A stretch of DNA of 7,482 nucleotides, from positions 1 to 7,482 of the forward strand of contig CANGVB010000164.1 in assembly GCA_947456995.1 (NCBI GenBank). Direction: 5' to 3'. Position numbers and translations under genes: made by a program. Numbering within the stretch: the stretch's first letter is position 1; each line of letters starts with the position of its first letter. The notes beneath the pieces are model-generated. The model searched no databases and was not told where the DNA came from. It saw only the letters and a program-made list of their open reading frames with translations. Of this stretch, positions 1 through 5,662 are shown piece after piece. This DNA is from Bryobacteraceae bacterium (lineage in GTDB: Bacteria > Acidobacteriota > Terriglobia > Bryobacterales > Bryobacteraceae).

Positions 1-548
1 ACATCAGCAAGGAACAGTGCGAAGCGCAGATTGCTACGGCAATGGCTGGCCGCGTTGCGGATGAAACCTTCCTGGGGCTCAAGACGGCTGGCGCGTCCAA
101 CGATATTGAACGCGCAACCGAGATGGCTCGCCGCATGGTTTGTGAGTGGGGCATGAGCAAGCTTGGGCCTTTGAGCTTCGGCAAGAAGGACGAGCAGATC
201 TTCCTCGGCCGTGAAATTGCCCAGCACCGCGATTACTCTGAGTCGACTGCTGTATCGATCGACGGCGAAGTTCGTGGCCTGGTGGAGCAGGGTTATCAGG
301 TGGCCAAGACCTTGATCGACGGCAACCGGGATGCGGTAATCCGCATTGCTGAAGCTTTGCTGGAACGCGAAATTCTCGATGGCGCTGAAGTGCTGAAGCT
401 GATTGCCGGAGAAGAACTGCCGACTTCGTCACGTTCTACCTCGAACAATAAGCCGAACAACACCGACGGCCAGACACAGCAGGTGCTGCGTCCTGAGACG
501 GCAATCCGTCCCAATCAGGGACTGACCCCCGGATCGAGCCCCGCTTAA
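1..548 (+). CDS. ftsH: ATP-dependent zinc metalloprotease FtsH, C-terminal part (5' end outside window)
   Basis: FtsH is a hexameric, inner-membrane AAA+ protease that removes misassembled membrane proteins and some short-lived regulators. Only the end of the M41 peptidase domain and the C-terminal tail are present (about 181 residues, read from base 3). Seen in the sequence: a stretch aligning with GGRVAEE of the family, then GASNDIERATE, whose Asp (codon 102-104) corresponds to the third zinc ligand of FtsH, then RRMVCEWGMSKLGP, and later FLGREIAQ and the helical C-terminal segment. The last 40 or so residues are Ser/Thr/Asn/Pro/Gln-rich and look disordered, as FtsH tails usually are. The HExxH zinc motif and AAA+ domain must lie upstream of the window. 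The stop is TAA at 546-548, and the next gene starts 4 bases later, suggesting one transcript. I am confident of the family. Confidence 0.95.
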   Translation, partial: ISKEQCEAQIATAMAGRVADETFLGLKTAGASNDIERATEMARRMVCEWGMSKLGPLSFGKKDEQIFLGREIAQHRDYSESTAVSIDGEVRGLVEQGYQVAKTLIDGNRDAVIRIAEALLEREILDGAEVLKLIAGEELPTSSRSTSNNKPNNTDGQTQQVLRPETAIRPNQGLTPGSSPA

Positions 549-552
549 GGCT

Positions 553-1194
553 GTGGCTGCAATCCCGCCCTTTCGGGCTTATCTGTTTGATGTTGACGGT
601 ACTTTACTAGACTCCGCCCCCGATATTTGTGGGGCGGTTTCTAACGTTTTGAGCCGTACTTCGAAGCCAGATGTTCCTTACGAATACCTCAGAACCTTTA
701 TCGGAAGGCATTTGGTAGATCTGTTTGGGGAGTTGTTTCCTGAGGCTTCGCCCGAGAGGGTGGAGGCCTGGATACAGGAATACCGGGAGATTTACCTTGC
801 GCGGGAGCATGCTGGAACCGTGCTTTACCCAGGGGTGAAAGAGACTCTGGCCAAGCTTGGTGGCCTCAAGACCACCGCAACCACCAAGGGCACTCCAACT
901 GCTACCAACGTGTTGACGAAGTTTGGGTTGATCGAGCACTTTGATCACGTTCAGGGGACCGATGGTTTCCCGAGCAAGCCGAAGCCTGAGGTTTTGCAAA
1001 GGGCGATGCTGGCAATTGGTGCCGCCCCCGAAGATTGTTTGATGATTGGGGATTCGGTGCCTGATATCTTGGCGGCACGAGCGGCTGGGGTGAAGGTTTG
1101 TGCGGTGAGTTATGGGTACGGGAAGCCGGAAGAGCTTAGAGCTTGTGAGCCGGACTATTGGTTGGATTCGTTACCCGGGTTAGTCTGGGGCTGA
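553..1194 (+). CDS. HAD-superfamily hydrolase, phosphoglycolate phosphatase-like
   Basis: A predicted cytosolic Mg2+-dependent phosphatase of 213 residues, close to the usual 210-230 of this group. All four HAD motifs are visible: motif I FDVDGTLLDS with nucleophile D13 and acid/base D15; motif II around T110/T111; motif III lysine in SKPKPE (K142); motif IV GDSVPD with D167 and D171. A helical C1-type cap lies between motif I and about residue 85. This pattern fits Gph/PGMB-like enzymes, which remove phosphate from 2-phosphoglycolate or sugar phosphates. Substrate cannot be read from the sequence, so no symbol is given. The start is GTG, with AAGG at 547-550 as a closely spaced ribosome site that overlaps the ftsH stop codon; no ATG lies between there and motif I. 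It is probably cotranscribed with ftsH. Its last 40 bases overlap the convergent gene on the other strand, and the C-terminus PDYWLDSLPGL is typical of the family, so the end is real. Confidence 0.9.
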   Translation: MAAIPPFRAYLFDVDGTLLDSAPDICGAVSNVLSRTSKPDVPYEYLRTFIGRHLVDLFGELFPEASPERVEAWIQEYREIYLAREHAGTVLYPGVKETLAKLGGLKTTATTKGTPTATNVLTKFGLIEHFDHVQGTDGFPSKPKPEVLQRAMLAIGAAPEDCLMIGDSVPDILAARAAGVKVCAVSYGYGKPEELRACEPDYWLDSLPGLVWG

Positions 1195-1859
1195 ATCGGT
1201 GGGGGCGTTGCAGCAGGTTTTTTCTTCCTGAAGGCGAAGAATTTCGCTGGGGTGAATTCCTGCAGTAAAGAAGATGCAATGCCAAAAACGAAGGCGTTGT
1301 TTCCAGCTTGAATGCCTTGTGCGGACCACTTCGAATTTGGGGTATAGGTAGTGGAGAGCATGCCAGTGGCATAACTACCAACGAAAGATGGCCAATTGAA
1401 GACCTTCTTACCCTTTTGATCATAAGTAATGAAATTGAAGGCGATTGCATGTCCCACACGGGGCAAGAAGCCAGTACATTTGCACTGGATGTAGCGCATC
1501 TCGTAATGAGCGGCAGCGGCGAGACCCTGACCGGCAGCGTCCTGAAGGGTGAAAGTCAGGAAAGAGTTGGCATTTCGTTTGCCGTAGGCGGCCCACCCCT
1601 GGCCGTAATCGCTTGGATTGTTTGCGAGGTGGTTGGAGGTGGCTGAGAGCGTAGAACGCACATAGGCTCCTGGACTTAAGAAAAGACTGCGCCAGAGGAC
1701 GCGCATGCGCTCTTCGTTGGTGGGTGTGCTCCAGGGGAGATCGCGTGGGACGCGGGTTCCTACCAGCATGTCGGATTGACTTGGTTTGGTAATGTTAGCT
1801 GCGTCCTGAGCGAGCAAGGCGTAGGGCAAAAGGGCAAGCCAAATGAATTTAGGGAACAA
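1155..1859 (-). CDS. Secreted hypothetical protein, CKCT-motif paralog A (third gene of tandem operon)
   Basis: No assigned function. About 234 residues. A signal peptide is clear: short N-terminus with a Lys at 4, hydrophobic core, and cleavage near LLAQ (residues 15-18). The start chosen is TTG at 1857-1859, which has GGAG (bases 1866-1869) six bases upstream and gives an N-terminus aligning with paralog B. An in-frame TTG at 1869-1871 would add four residues but consumes that ribosome site. The mature part aligns without gaps to paralog B, roughly two-thirds identical by eye: VGTRVPR, LSPGAY, YGQGW, TLQD, RYIQCKCT (C126, C128), FNWP, GMLSTTYTPN, KWSAQGIQ, SLLQEF. The C-terminus is Lys-rich, then Pro/Gln/Asn-rich, and the last 13 codons with the stop overlap the HAD gene on the other strand. 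It resembles acidobacterial exported proteins containing YGKR and RY motifs, which I recall only as hypotheticals. A periplasmic or envelope location is inferred. Confidence 0.8.
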   Translation of the reverse strand: MFPKFIWLALLPYALLAQDAANITKPSQSDMLVGTRVPRDLPWSTPTNEERMRVLWRSLFLSPGAYVRSTLSATSNHLANNPSDYGQGWAAYGKRNANSFLTFTLQDAAGQGLAAAAHYEMRYIQCKCTGFLPRVGHAIAFNFITYDQKGKKVFNWPSFVGSYATGMLSTTYTPNSKWSAQGIQAGNNAFVFGIASSLLQEFTPAKFFAFRKKKPAATPPPIQPQTNPGNESNQ

Positions 1860-1865
1860 AGCGGA

Positions 1866-1869
1866 CTCC
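1866..1869 (-). promoter_or_regulatory. Ribosome binding site GGAG deciding the TTG start of paralog A
   Basis: On the minus strand GGAG ends six bases before the TTG at 1859-1857, a normal Shine-Dalgarno spacing. No equally good site precedes the TTG at 1871. With the shorter start the N-terminus becomes MFPKFIW, matching MFILIPL of paralog B in position and character. This is a by-eye assignment. Confidence 0.6.
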
Positions 1870-1896
1870 AAACTGTGCGACGCAGCCCGGGCGGGG

Positions 1897-2583
1897 CTAG
1901 TTACTCGCCTCTGCAGGGGATAAAGGTGTCATGTCTTTGGAGGATTTCTTCTTCTTGAACCGGAAGAGTTTGCTGGGTGCGAATTCCTGGAGGAGCGAGG
2001 AGACGAAGCCGAAGGCCATGGCGCTGTTGCCCATCTGGATGCCCTGGGCGGACCATTTTTGGTTTGGCGTGTAGGTTGTAGAGAGCATGCCAACGCTGTA
2101 TGTGCCGACGATGTTGGGCCAGTTGAGTACGGTCTTGCCCTCGCGATTGTAGGTGACCAGATTGAACCAGAGGGCGTGCTTGATGCGGGGCAGGACTTTG
2201 GTGCATTTGCACTGGATGTAGCGAATCTCGTAGCCGGCAGCGGCGGCTACCCCTTCAGAGGCGACGTCCTGGAGAGAAAAAGTAGCGAAGCTGTTTAAGT
2301 TGCGTTTTGTGTAGGCGCCCCAGCCCTGGCCGAAATCTTCCGGTTTGTTTTCAAGGTGGTGTGATGTGGCTGTGAATGTGGAACGGATGTAGGCGCCGGG
2401 GCTTAGGGCAAGACCGCGCCAGAGGACGCGCCAGCGCTCTTCTTTAGTGGGGGCGCTCCAGGTCAAGTTGCGAGGGACACGGGTGCCGACGAGCAGATCG
2501 GCCTGGCTTGGTTTGGTGATGTTTGCAGAATCCTGAGCGCACAGGGAGATTGCCAGCAGAAAAAGTGGAATGAGTATAAACAA
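1897..2583 (-). CDS. Secreted hypothetical protein, CKCT-motif paralog B (middle gene of tandem operon)
   Basis: No assigned function. 228 residues, starting at TTG (2581-2583) with AGGA (complement of 2589-2592) five bases upstream; no ATG is available before the signal peptide. The signal peptide MFILIPLFLLAISLCAQ has a hydrophobic core and a probable signal peptidase I site before Q17; the Cys at 15 does not sit in a good lipobox. The mature region carries ANITKPSQ, VGTRVPR, WRVLWR, LSPGAY, FGQGW, LQD, RYIQCKCT (C125, C127), LNWP, GMLSTTYTPN, KWSAQGIQ and SLLQEF, nearly all shared with paralog A. The end is Lys-rich (FKKKK), followed by a short tail. The gap to the upstream paralog C is 17 bases and to downstream A 37 bases, so the three are very likely one transcript. 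A and B look like the more recent duplication. A sorted envelope protein is inferred from the signal peptide only. Confidence 0.82.
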   Translation of the reverse strand: MFILIPLFLLAISLCAQDSANITKPSQADLLVGTRVPRNLTWSAPTKEERWRVLWRGLALSPGAYIRSTFTATSHHLENKPEDFGQGWGAYTKRNLNSFATFSLQDVASEGVAAAAGYEIRYIQCKCTKVLPRIKHALWFNLVTYNREGKTVLNWPNIVGTYSVGMLSTTYTPNQKWSAQGIQMGNSAMAFGFVSSLLQEFAPSKLFRFKKKKSSKDMTPLSPAEASN

Positions 2584-2600
2584 GGAAATCCTAGCTTGAT

Positions 2601-3200
2601 TTATTTTCGCTTGAAACCGCGTTTCAGTTCCGGGCCGAATTCGCGGACCAGATTGAAGAGGGCGCCGAAATAAAGCTGGGAGTTACCGGCTTGAAGACCC
2701 TGAGCGCTCCATTTGTATTCTTTGACCCAGGTGGTTGAAGCCATGCCCGCGCTGTAGGCACCGGCAAATTTCGGCCAATTGAATACCTGCTTCCCTTCGC
2801 GATTTAGCGTGAGGAAGTTCATCTTGAAGGCATAGCCGATGCGGGCACCCGCTCCCGTGCATTTGCAGCGGACGTAGCGGGGCTCGTAGCCAGCAACAGA
2901 CGAGAGGCCGGCTTCAACCGAATCTTGCAGGGTGAAAGTGACAAATCTCTGGCCCACTCGCTGACCGTAGCCTTTGAGACCCTGTTGCCATGCGACTGGA
3001 CGATCACTGAGCTGGTCGCCAGAGGCGGCACCGAAGGCGCGGAAATAGGCCCCGGGGTTTGCGAAAGTTTTGTCGCGGTAGATTTGCCAGCGCTGCTCTG
3101 AGGTGACTGGCTTCCATTCGATTTCTTTGGGAAGAACTGTGGACGACTGAGCCAGGAGGAGGGTCGGCAAGAACAAAGCCGCGAAAAAAAGGCGCACCAT
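2601..3200 (-). CDS. Secreted hypothetical protein, CKCT-motif paralog C (first gene of tandem operon)
   Basis: No assigned function. About 199 residues from the ATG at 3200, which immediately gives a classic signal peptide (MVRLFFAALFLPTLLLAQ). A longer reading from an ATG at 3260 would put 20 mostly polar residues before the signal peptide and would overlap the start codon of the divergent gene, so it is not favoured, although no strong Shine-Dalgarno site precedes 3200. It is the most diverged of the three paralogs. It lacks the ITKPSQ/VGTRVPR segment after the signal peptide and ends at a basic tail (KRGFKRK) without the polar extension. It keeps the family core: NPGAYFR, QGLKGYGQR, TLQD, RYVRCKCT (C112, C114), FNWPKF, AGMASTTW, KWSAQGLQAGN and a terminal EFGP. 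It heads the operon, with any promoter in the short region shared with the divergent TIM-barrel gene. Confidence 0.82.
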   Translation of the reverse strand: MVRLFFAALFLPTLLLAQSSTVLPKEIEWKPVTSEQRWQIYRDKTFANPGAYFRAFGAASGDQLSDRPVAWQQGLKGYGQRVGQRFVTFTLQDSVEAGLSSVAGYEPRYVRCKCTGAGARIGYAFKMNFLTLNREGKQVFNWPKFAGAYSAGMASTTWVKEYKWSAQGLQAGNSQLYFGALFNLVREFGPELKRGFKRK

Positions 3201-3258
3201 AATGAGACGCTTCGAAACAGAATTCGCTGCATAAAGTTCATTAAGATATGCTGAAGCC
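3201..3258. other. Divergent intergenic region between the paralog operon and the TIM-barrel gene
   Basis: Only 58 bases separate the preferred start of paralog C (minus) from the TIM-barrel start (plus), so both promoters must be here or inside the neighbouring coding starts. The region is A/T-richer than its flanks and holds TAAGAT (3242-3247), a passable plus-strand -10 element, but I see no matching -35 box. On the minus strand, TATCTT and TTTATG are weak candidates. No operator or hairpin is convincing. Confidence 0.35.
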
Positions 3259-4149
3259 ATGACACGCCGACAAATGCTCGCCTTCGCTGCGGCAGTGCCA
3301 GGGATTAGCCCGGCACTGCGGGCTCAAAATGGACGCTTTCGTACTTCGCTCGCCGAGTGGAGTCTTCACAAGTCGATTCGCTCTCAAATGATGACGAATC
3401 TGGAGTTTCCGCAGATTGCGAAAGAGCAGTTTGGAATCAGTGGCATCGAATTTGTGAACACTCTTTGGGAAGCCCCCACGCAGTATTATTTGGGCCGCCT
3501 GAAGGGGAACATGAAAAAGTTTGGGGTGGAAGGCGTGCTGATCATGTGCGATGGCGAGGGAAGTATGGGCCATTCCGAACAGAAAGAGCGACTCAAGGCG
3601 GCCGATCTGCATCGTAAATGGGTGGACTACGCTGCTGAGCTTGGCTGCCACACCATCCGCATGAACATGTATGCGGAGAAAGAAGCCAAAACTGAGGCCG
3701 AAATCGGCGAATTCCTGAAGTGCTGCCAGCAGAGCTTTACCCGTATTTGTGAGTACGCAGCCCAGAACGGCATCAACGTGGCAATTGAGAACCACGGCGG
3801 ACTGTCTTCGAACCCTGATGTTTTGGTGCGGTTAATGAAGATGGTGAATCTGCCAAATTTTGGAACGCTGCCTGATTTTGGGAATTTCCCAAAAGGTGTC
3901 GATAAGCATGAAGCAGTGTCTAAATTGATGCCCTATGCAAAAGCGGTCAGCTTCAAGTGTTTCGAGTTTGGGCCCGATGGGAAGGAAACGACCATCGATA
4001 TGGACCGCATGATGCAGATTGTTACCAAGGCTGGCTACGGAGAAAATGGCAAGCCGAACTGGATTGGCATCGAGTATGAAGGCACCCGGATGACGGAGTT
4101 TATGGGCGTACAGGCGGCGAAACGCTTTCTGGATCGCTATTCCGTCTAA
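3259..4149 (+). CDS. Exported sugar phosphate isomerase/epimerase-like TIM-barrel protein (AP endonuclease 2 fold)
   Basis: A 296-residue protein of the xylose-isomerase-like TIM-barrel superfamily (PF01261 type), which includes hydroxypyruvate isomerases, sugar-phosphate epimerases and endonuclease IV. The N-terminus TRRQML followed by a hydrophobic stretch and LRAQ (residues 20-23) is a Tat-type signal, implying export of a folded, probably metal-loaded protein to the periplasm. Barrel residues that match metal or substrate positions: E64 (GIEFVN), E177 (VAIENHGG), D206 (LPDFGNFP) and E272 (IGIEYEG). The usual HxK motif after strand 7 reads VSFK (S231, K233), so the typical histidine ligand is missing; I recall this VS-x-K form from a planctomycete and acidobacterial subgroup. 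Actual substrate is unknown. The ATG has only a weak GAAG ribosome site. It stands alone, divergent from the paralog operon, and 127 bases upstream of clpX. A role in uptake or catabolism of a carbohydrate is inference. Confidence 0.85.
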   Translation: MTRRQMLAFAAAVPGISPALRAQNGRFRTSLAEWSLHKSIRSQMMTNLEFPQIAKEQFGISGIEFVNTLWEAPTQYYLGRLKGNMKKFGVEGVLIMCDGEGSMGHSEQKERLKAADLHRKWVDYAAELGCHTIRMNMYAEKEAKTEAEIGEFLKCCQQSFTRICEYAAQNGINVAIENHGGLSSNPDVLVRLMKMVNLPNFGTLPDFGNFPKGVDKHEAVSKLMPYAKAVSFKCFEFGPDGKETTIDMDRMMQIVTKAGYGENGKPNWIGIEYEGTRMTEFMGVQAAKRFLDRYSV

Positions 4150-4226
4150 GGGAAATCTCGGATATAGTAATACTATTACCGAATAATTGGCAGGGCTTTT
4201 TCGGGCGGTAAATACGAGTTGGCCGC

Positions 4227-4235
4227 TGATACAAT
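4227..4235 (+). promoter_or_regulatory. Extended -10 promoter of clpX (TGATACAAT)
   Basis: TACAAT at 4230-4235 differs from TATAAT at one position and is preceded by TG at the extended -10 position. The -35 region at about 4207-4212 is poor, which is typical when an extended -10 is present. Transcription would begin near 4241-4243, leaving a leader of about 35 bases before the GTG. A second possibility is TTGGCA (4187-4192) with TAAATA (4209-4214), which is weaker. Confidence 0.5.
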
Positions 4236-4264
4236 AGGGTGGAGTTGCAAGACTTTGCCTTCCT

Positions 4265-4270
4265 GGGAGA
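4265..4270 (+). promoter_or_regulatory. Ribosome binding site of clpX (GGGAGA)
   Basis: GGGAGA ends six bases before the GTG at 4277-4279, an ideal spacing. It supports the non-ATG start, which also gives the normal short N-terminus before the zinc finger. Confidence 0.7.
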
Positions 4271-4276
4271 AACATA

Positions 4277-5563
4277 GTGAAGCGAACTGGATCTGATGAC
4301 GCGCTCCGATGCTCTTTTTGTCATAAGAGTCAGGATGTTGTCGGCAAACTAATATCGTCGCCCAGCGACTATCCGCGGGCGTACATTTGCGATGAGTGCA
4401 TCGCCGTTTGCAATTCGATCCTTGAAGACGACAAGCAGGAGAGTGCCTATAGCGCTCCCAATAAGCTTCCGAAGCCCTTTGAAATTCGTGATTTCCTGGA
4501 GCAATTTGTTATCGGGCAAGAGCCGGTAAAGAAGAAGCTGGCCGTTGCGGTTTACAACCACTACAAGCGAATCCATTTGAACAAGACCCGGTCTGGCGAT
4601 GTTGAGCTGCAGAAGAGCAACATCCTGCTGATTGGGCCCACAGGAACAGGCAAAACGCTGCTGGCTCAGACGCTGGCCCGCATTCTCGATGTACCGTTTG
4701 CCATCGTGGATGCAACGACGCTCACCGAGGCCGGTTACGTTGGTGAAGACGTGGAGAACATCATCCTGCGACTCCTGCAGAATGCAGACTGGGATGTGCA
4801 ACGCGCACAGCAGGGCATCATCTACGTTGACGAGATCGACAAGATCGGACGCAAGGACGAGAATCCTTCCATTACGCGCGATGTGAGTGGCGAGGGTGTG
4901 CAGCAGGCGCTGCTGAAGATCCTGGAGGGCACGATTGCGAATGTGCCTCCGCAGGGTGGCCGCAAGCATCCGCATCAGGAATTTACGCCTGTCGACACCA
5001 CCAATATTTTGTTTATCTGCGGTGGGGCCTTTGTCGGGCTCGAGAAGATCATCTCTCGCCGTGTTGGCAGAAAGCAGATTGGCTTCTCGAACAACACCGA
5101 GGAAACCGGCGAAAAGGAAATTCGTTTCCCCGTGGTGCCGGCAGGCAGCAAGCGCGACAACGAATTGTTGCAGCAGTGCCAGCCGATGGACCTGATCAAG
5201 GCCGGATTCATTCCGGAATTCATTGGGCGATTGCCGGTTGTGGCGATTCTTGAGGATTTGACCAAAGAAGCGCTGGTGCAGATTCTAACCAAGCCGAAGA
5301 ACGCTCTGGTGAAGCAGTACCAGAAGTCGTTTGAGTACGAAAATGTTAGACTCAAGTTTAACGACGACGCGCTTGAAGCGATTGCAGCACTTGCTCTCGA
5401 GCGCAAAGTAGGTGCCCGAGGCCTGCGAATGATCATGGAAGAGTTGATGCTCGACCTGATGTATTACATCCCGAGCCAGAAGAAGATCAGGGAGTTTCTG
5501 GTCACCAAAGAAATGGTGATGAATCAGAAGATCAACCTGGCGGTACTCGAAAAAGCCGGTTAA
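4277..5563 (+). CDS. clpX: ATP-dependent Clp protease ATP-binding subunit ClpX
   Basis: ClpX is the cytosolic AAA+ unfoldase that selects proteins, unfolds them and feeds them to ClpP. The 428-residue length is normal. Seen in order: an N-terminal zinc finger with C12, C15, C38 and C41; Walker A GPTGTGKT (120-127); pore loop GYVG (153-156); Walker B IIYVDEID (181-188, D185/E186); the RKH pore loop (229-231); the ClpP-docking IGF loop (268-270); arginine finger R318 in FIGRLPV; and sensor 2 GARGLR (379-384). All catalytic elements are intact, so it should partner a ClpP. No clpP lies upstream within the window, where it often sits. The gap between the zinc-finger cysteine pairs is 22 residues, four more than in E. 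coli. The start is GTG with a strong ribosome site. lon follows after a 99-base gap containing a stem-loop. Confidence 0.98.
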   Translation: MKRTGSDDALRCSFCHKSQDVVGKLISSPSDYPRAYICDECIAVCNSILEDDKQESAYSAPNKLPKPFEIRDFLEQFVIGQEPVKKKLAVAVYNHYKRIHLNKTRSGDVELQKSNILLIGPTGTGKTLLAQTLARILDVPFAIVDATTLTEAGYVGEDVENIILRLLQNADWDVQRAQQGIIYVDEIDKIGRKDENPSITRDVSGEGVQQALLKILEGTIANVPPQGGRKHPHQEFTPVDTTNILFICGGAFVGLEKIISRRVGRKQIGFSNNTEETGEKEIRFPVVPAGSKRDNELLQQCQPMDLIKAGFIPEFIGRLPVVAILEDLTKEALVQILTKPKNALVKQYQKSFEYENVRLKFNDDALEAIAALALERKVGARGLRMIMEELMLDLMYYIPSQKKIREFLVTKEMVMNQKINLAVLEKAG

Positions 5564-5662
5564 GGGCGGCCAGAAATCATCCGACAAGAGAACTAGACGA
5601 AGGTGTAGGCCTGGTAAAGAATCTTCTTTGCCAGGTTTTGCGTCATTAGAAACAAGAGAACT
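5564..5662 (+). other. Intergenic region between clpX and lon
   Basis: This is a 99-base gap. Its main content is the stem-loop at 5610-5635. Only 27 bases separate the base of the stem from the lon ATG, too few for a full promoter, so any promoter specific to lon would have to overlap or precede the stem. I recognise no convincing -35/-10 pair in it. The lon ribosome site is a weak AAGAG at about 5654-5658. Confidence 0.4.
5610..5639 (+). terminator. Stem-loop with short T run between clpX and lon (terminator or attenuator)
   Basis: CCTGGTAAAGAA (5610-5621) can pair with TTCTTTGCCAGG (5624-5635) over its whole length, with one G-U pair; the innermost pairs would open to give a small loop. 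Four T residues follow directly (5636-5639) and then G. The long, near-perfect stem and T run fit a Rho-independent terminator, but the T run is short and the middle of the stem is A/T-rich, so partial read-through into lon is likely. Confidence 0.55.

Larger units (their letters stand above)
4150..4276 (+). other. Intergenic region upstream of clpX
   Basis: This 127-base gap is A/T-rich near its start. It contains a 13-base perfect inverted repeat centred on A4170 (ATAGTA at 4164-4169 and TACTAT at 4171-4176), which could be an operator or chance. There is no clear intrinsic terminator for the upstream gene, although a short CCGAA/TTCGG pairing (4179-4183 with 4200-4204) exists. The clpX promoter and ribosome site lie in its right half. 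I see no CIRCE-like element. Confidence 0.4.

Noticed and set aside
79..999. Minus-strand open frames across the ftsH end and the HAD gene
   Set aside because: They overlap well-supported conserved genes on the plus strand and lack any family resemblance or ribosome site.
2513..2541. Lipoprotein signal in paralog B because of a Cys near the cleavage site
   Set aside because: The residue before the Cys is Leu, which does not fit a lipobox, and paralogs A and C lack the Cys.
553..3200. Toxin-antitoxin, CRISPR, phage or transposon content between the HAD gene and the paralog operon
   Set aside because: No direct-repeat array, integrase or transposase motif, terminal inverted repeats or small toxin-like gene pair is visible; the DNA similarity between paralogs A and B is ordinary gene duplication.
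3201..3260. Longer start for paralog C at 3260, whose ATG would share two bases with the ATG of the divergent TIM-barrel gene
   Set aside because: It puts 20 mostly polar residues before an obvious signal peptide; the ATG at 3200 gives a normal secreted N-terminus like the other paralogs.
4187..4203. Possible sigma-54 promoter (TTGGCA followed by TTTCG)
   Set aside because: The -24 GG is present, but the required GC of the -12 element is absent at the right spacing.
4349..4975. Long open frame on the minus strand inside clpX
   Set aside because: It is fully antisense to a strongly conserved ClpX and has no recognisable domain; it arises from codon composition.
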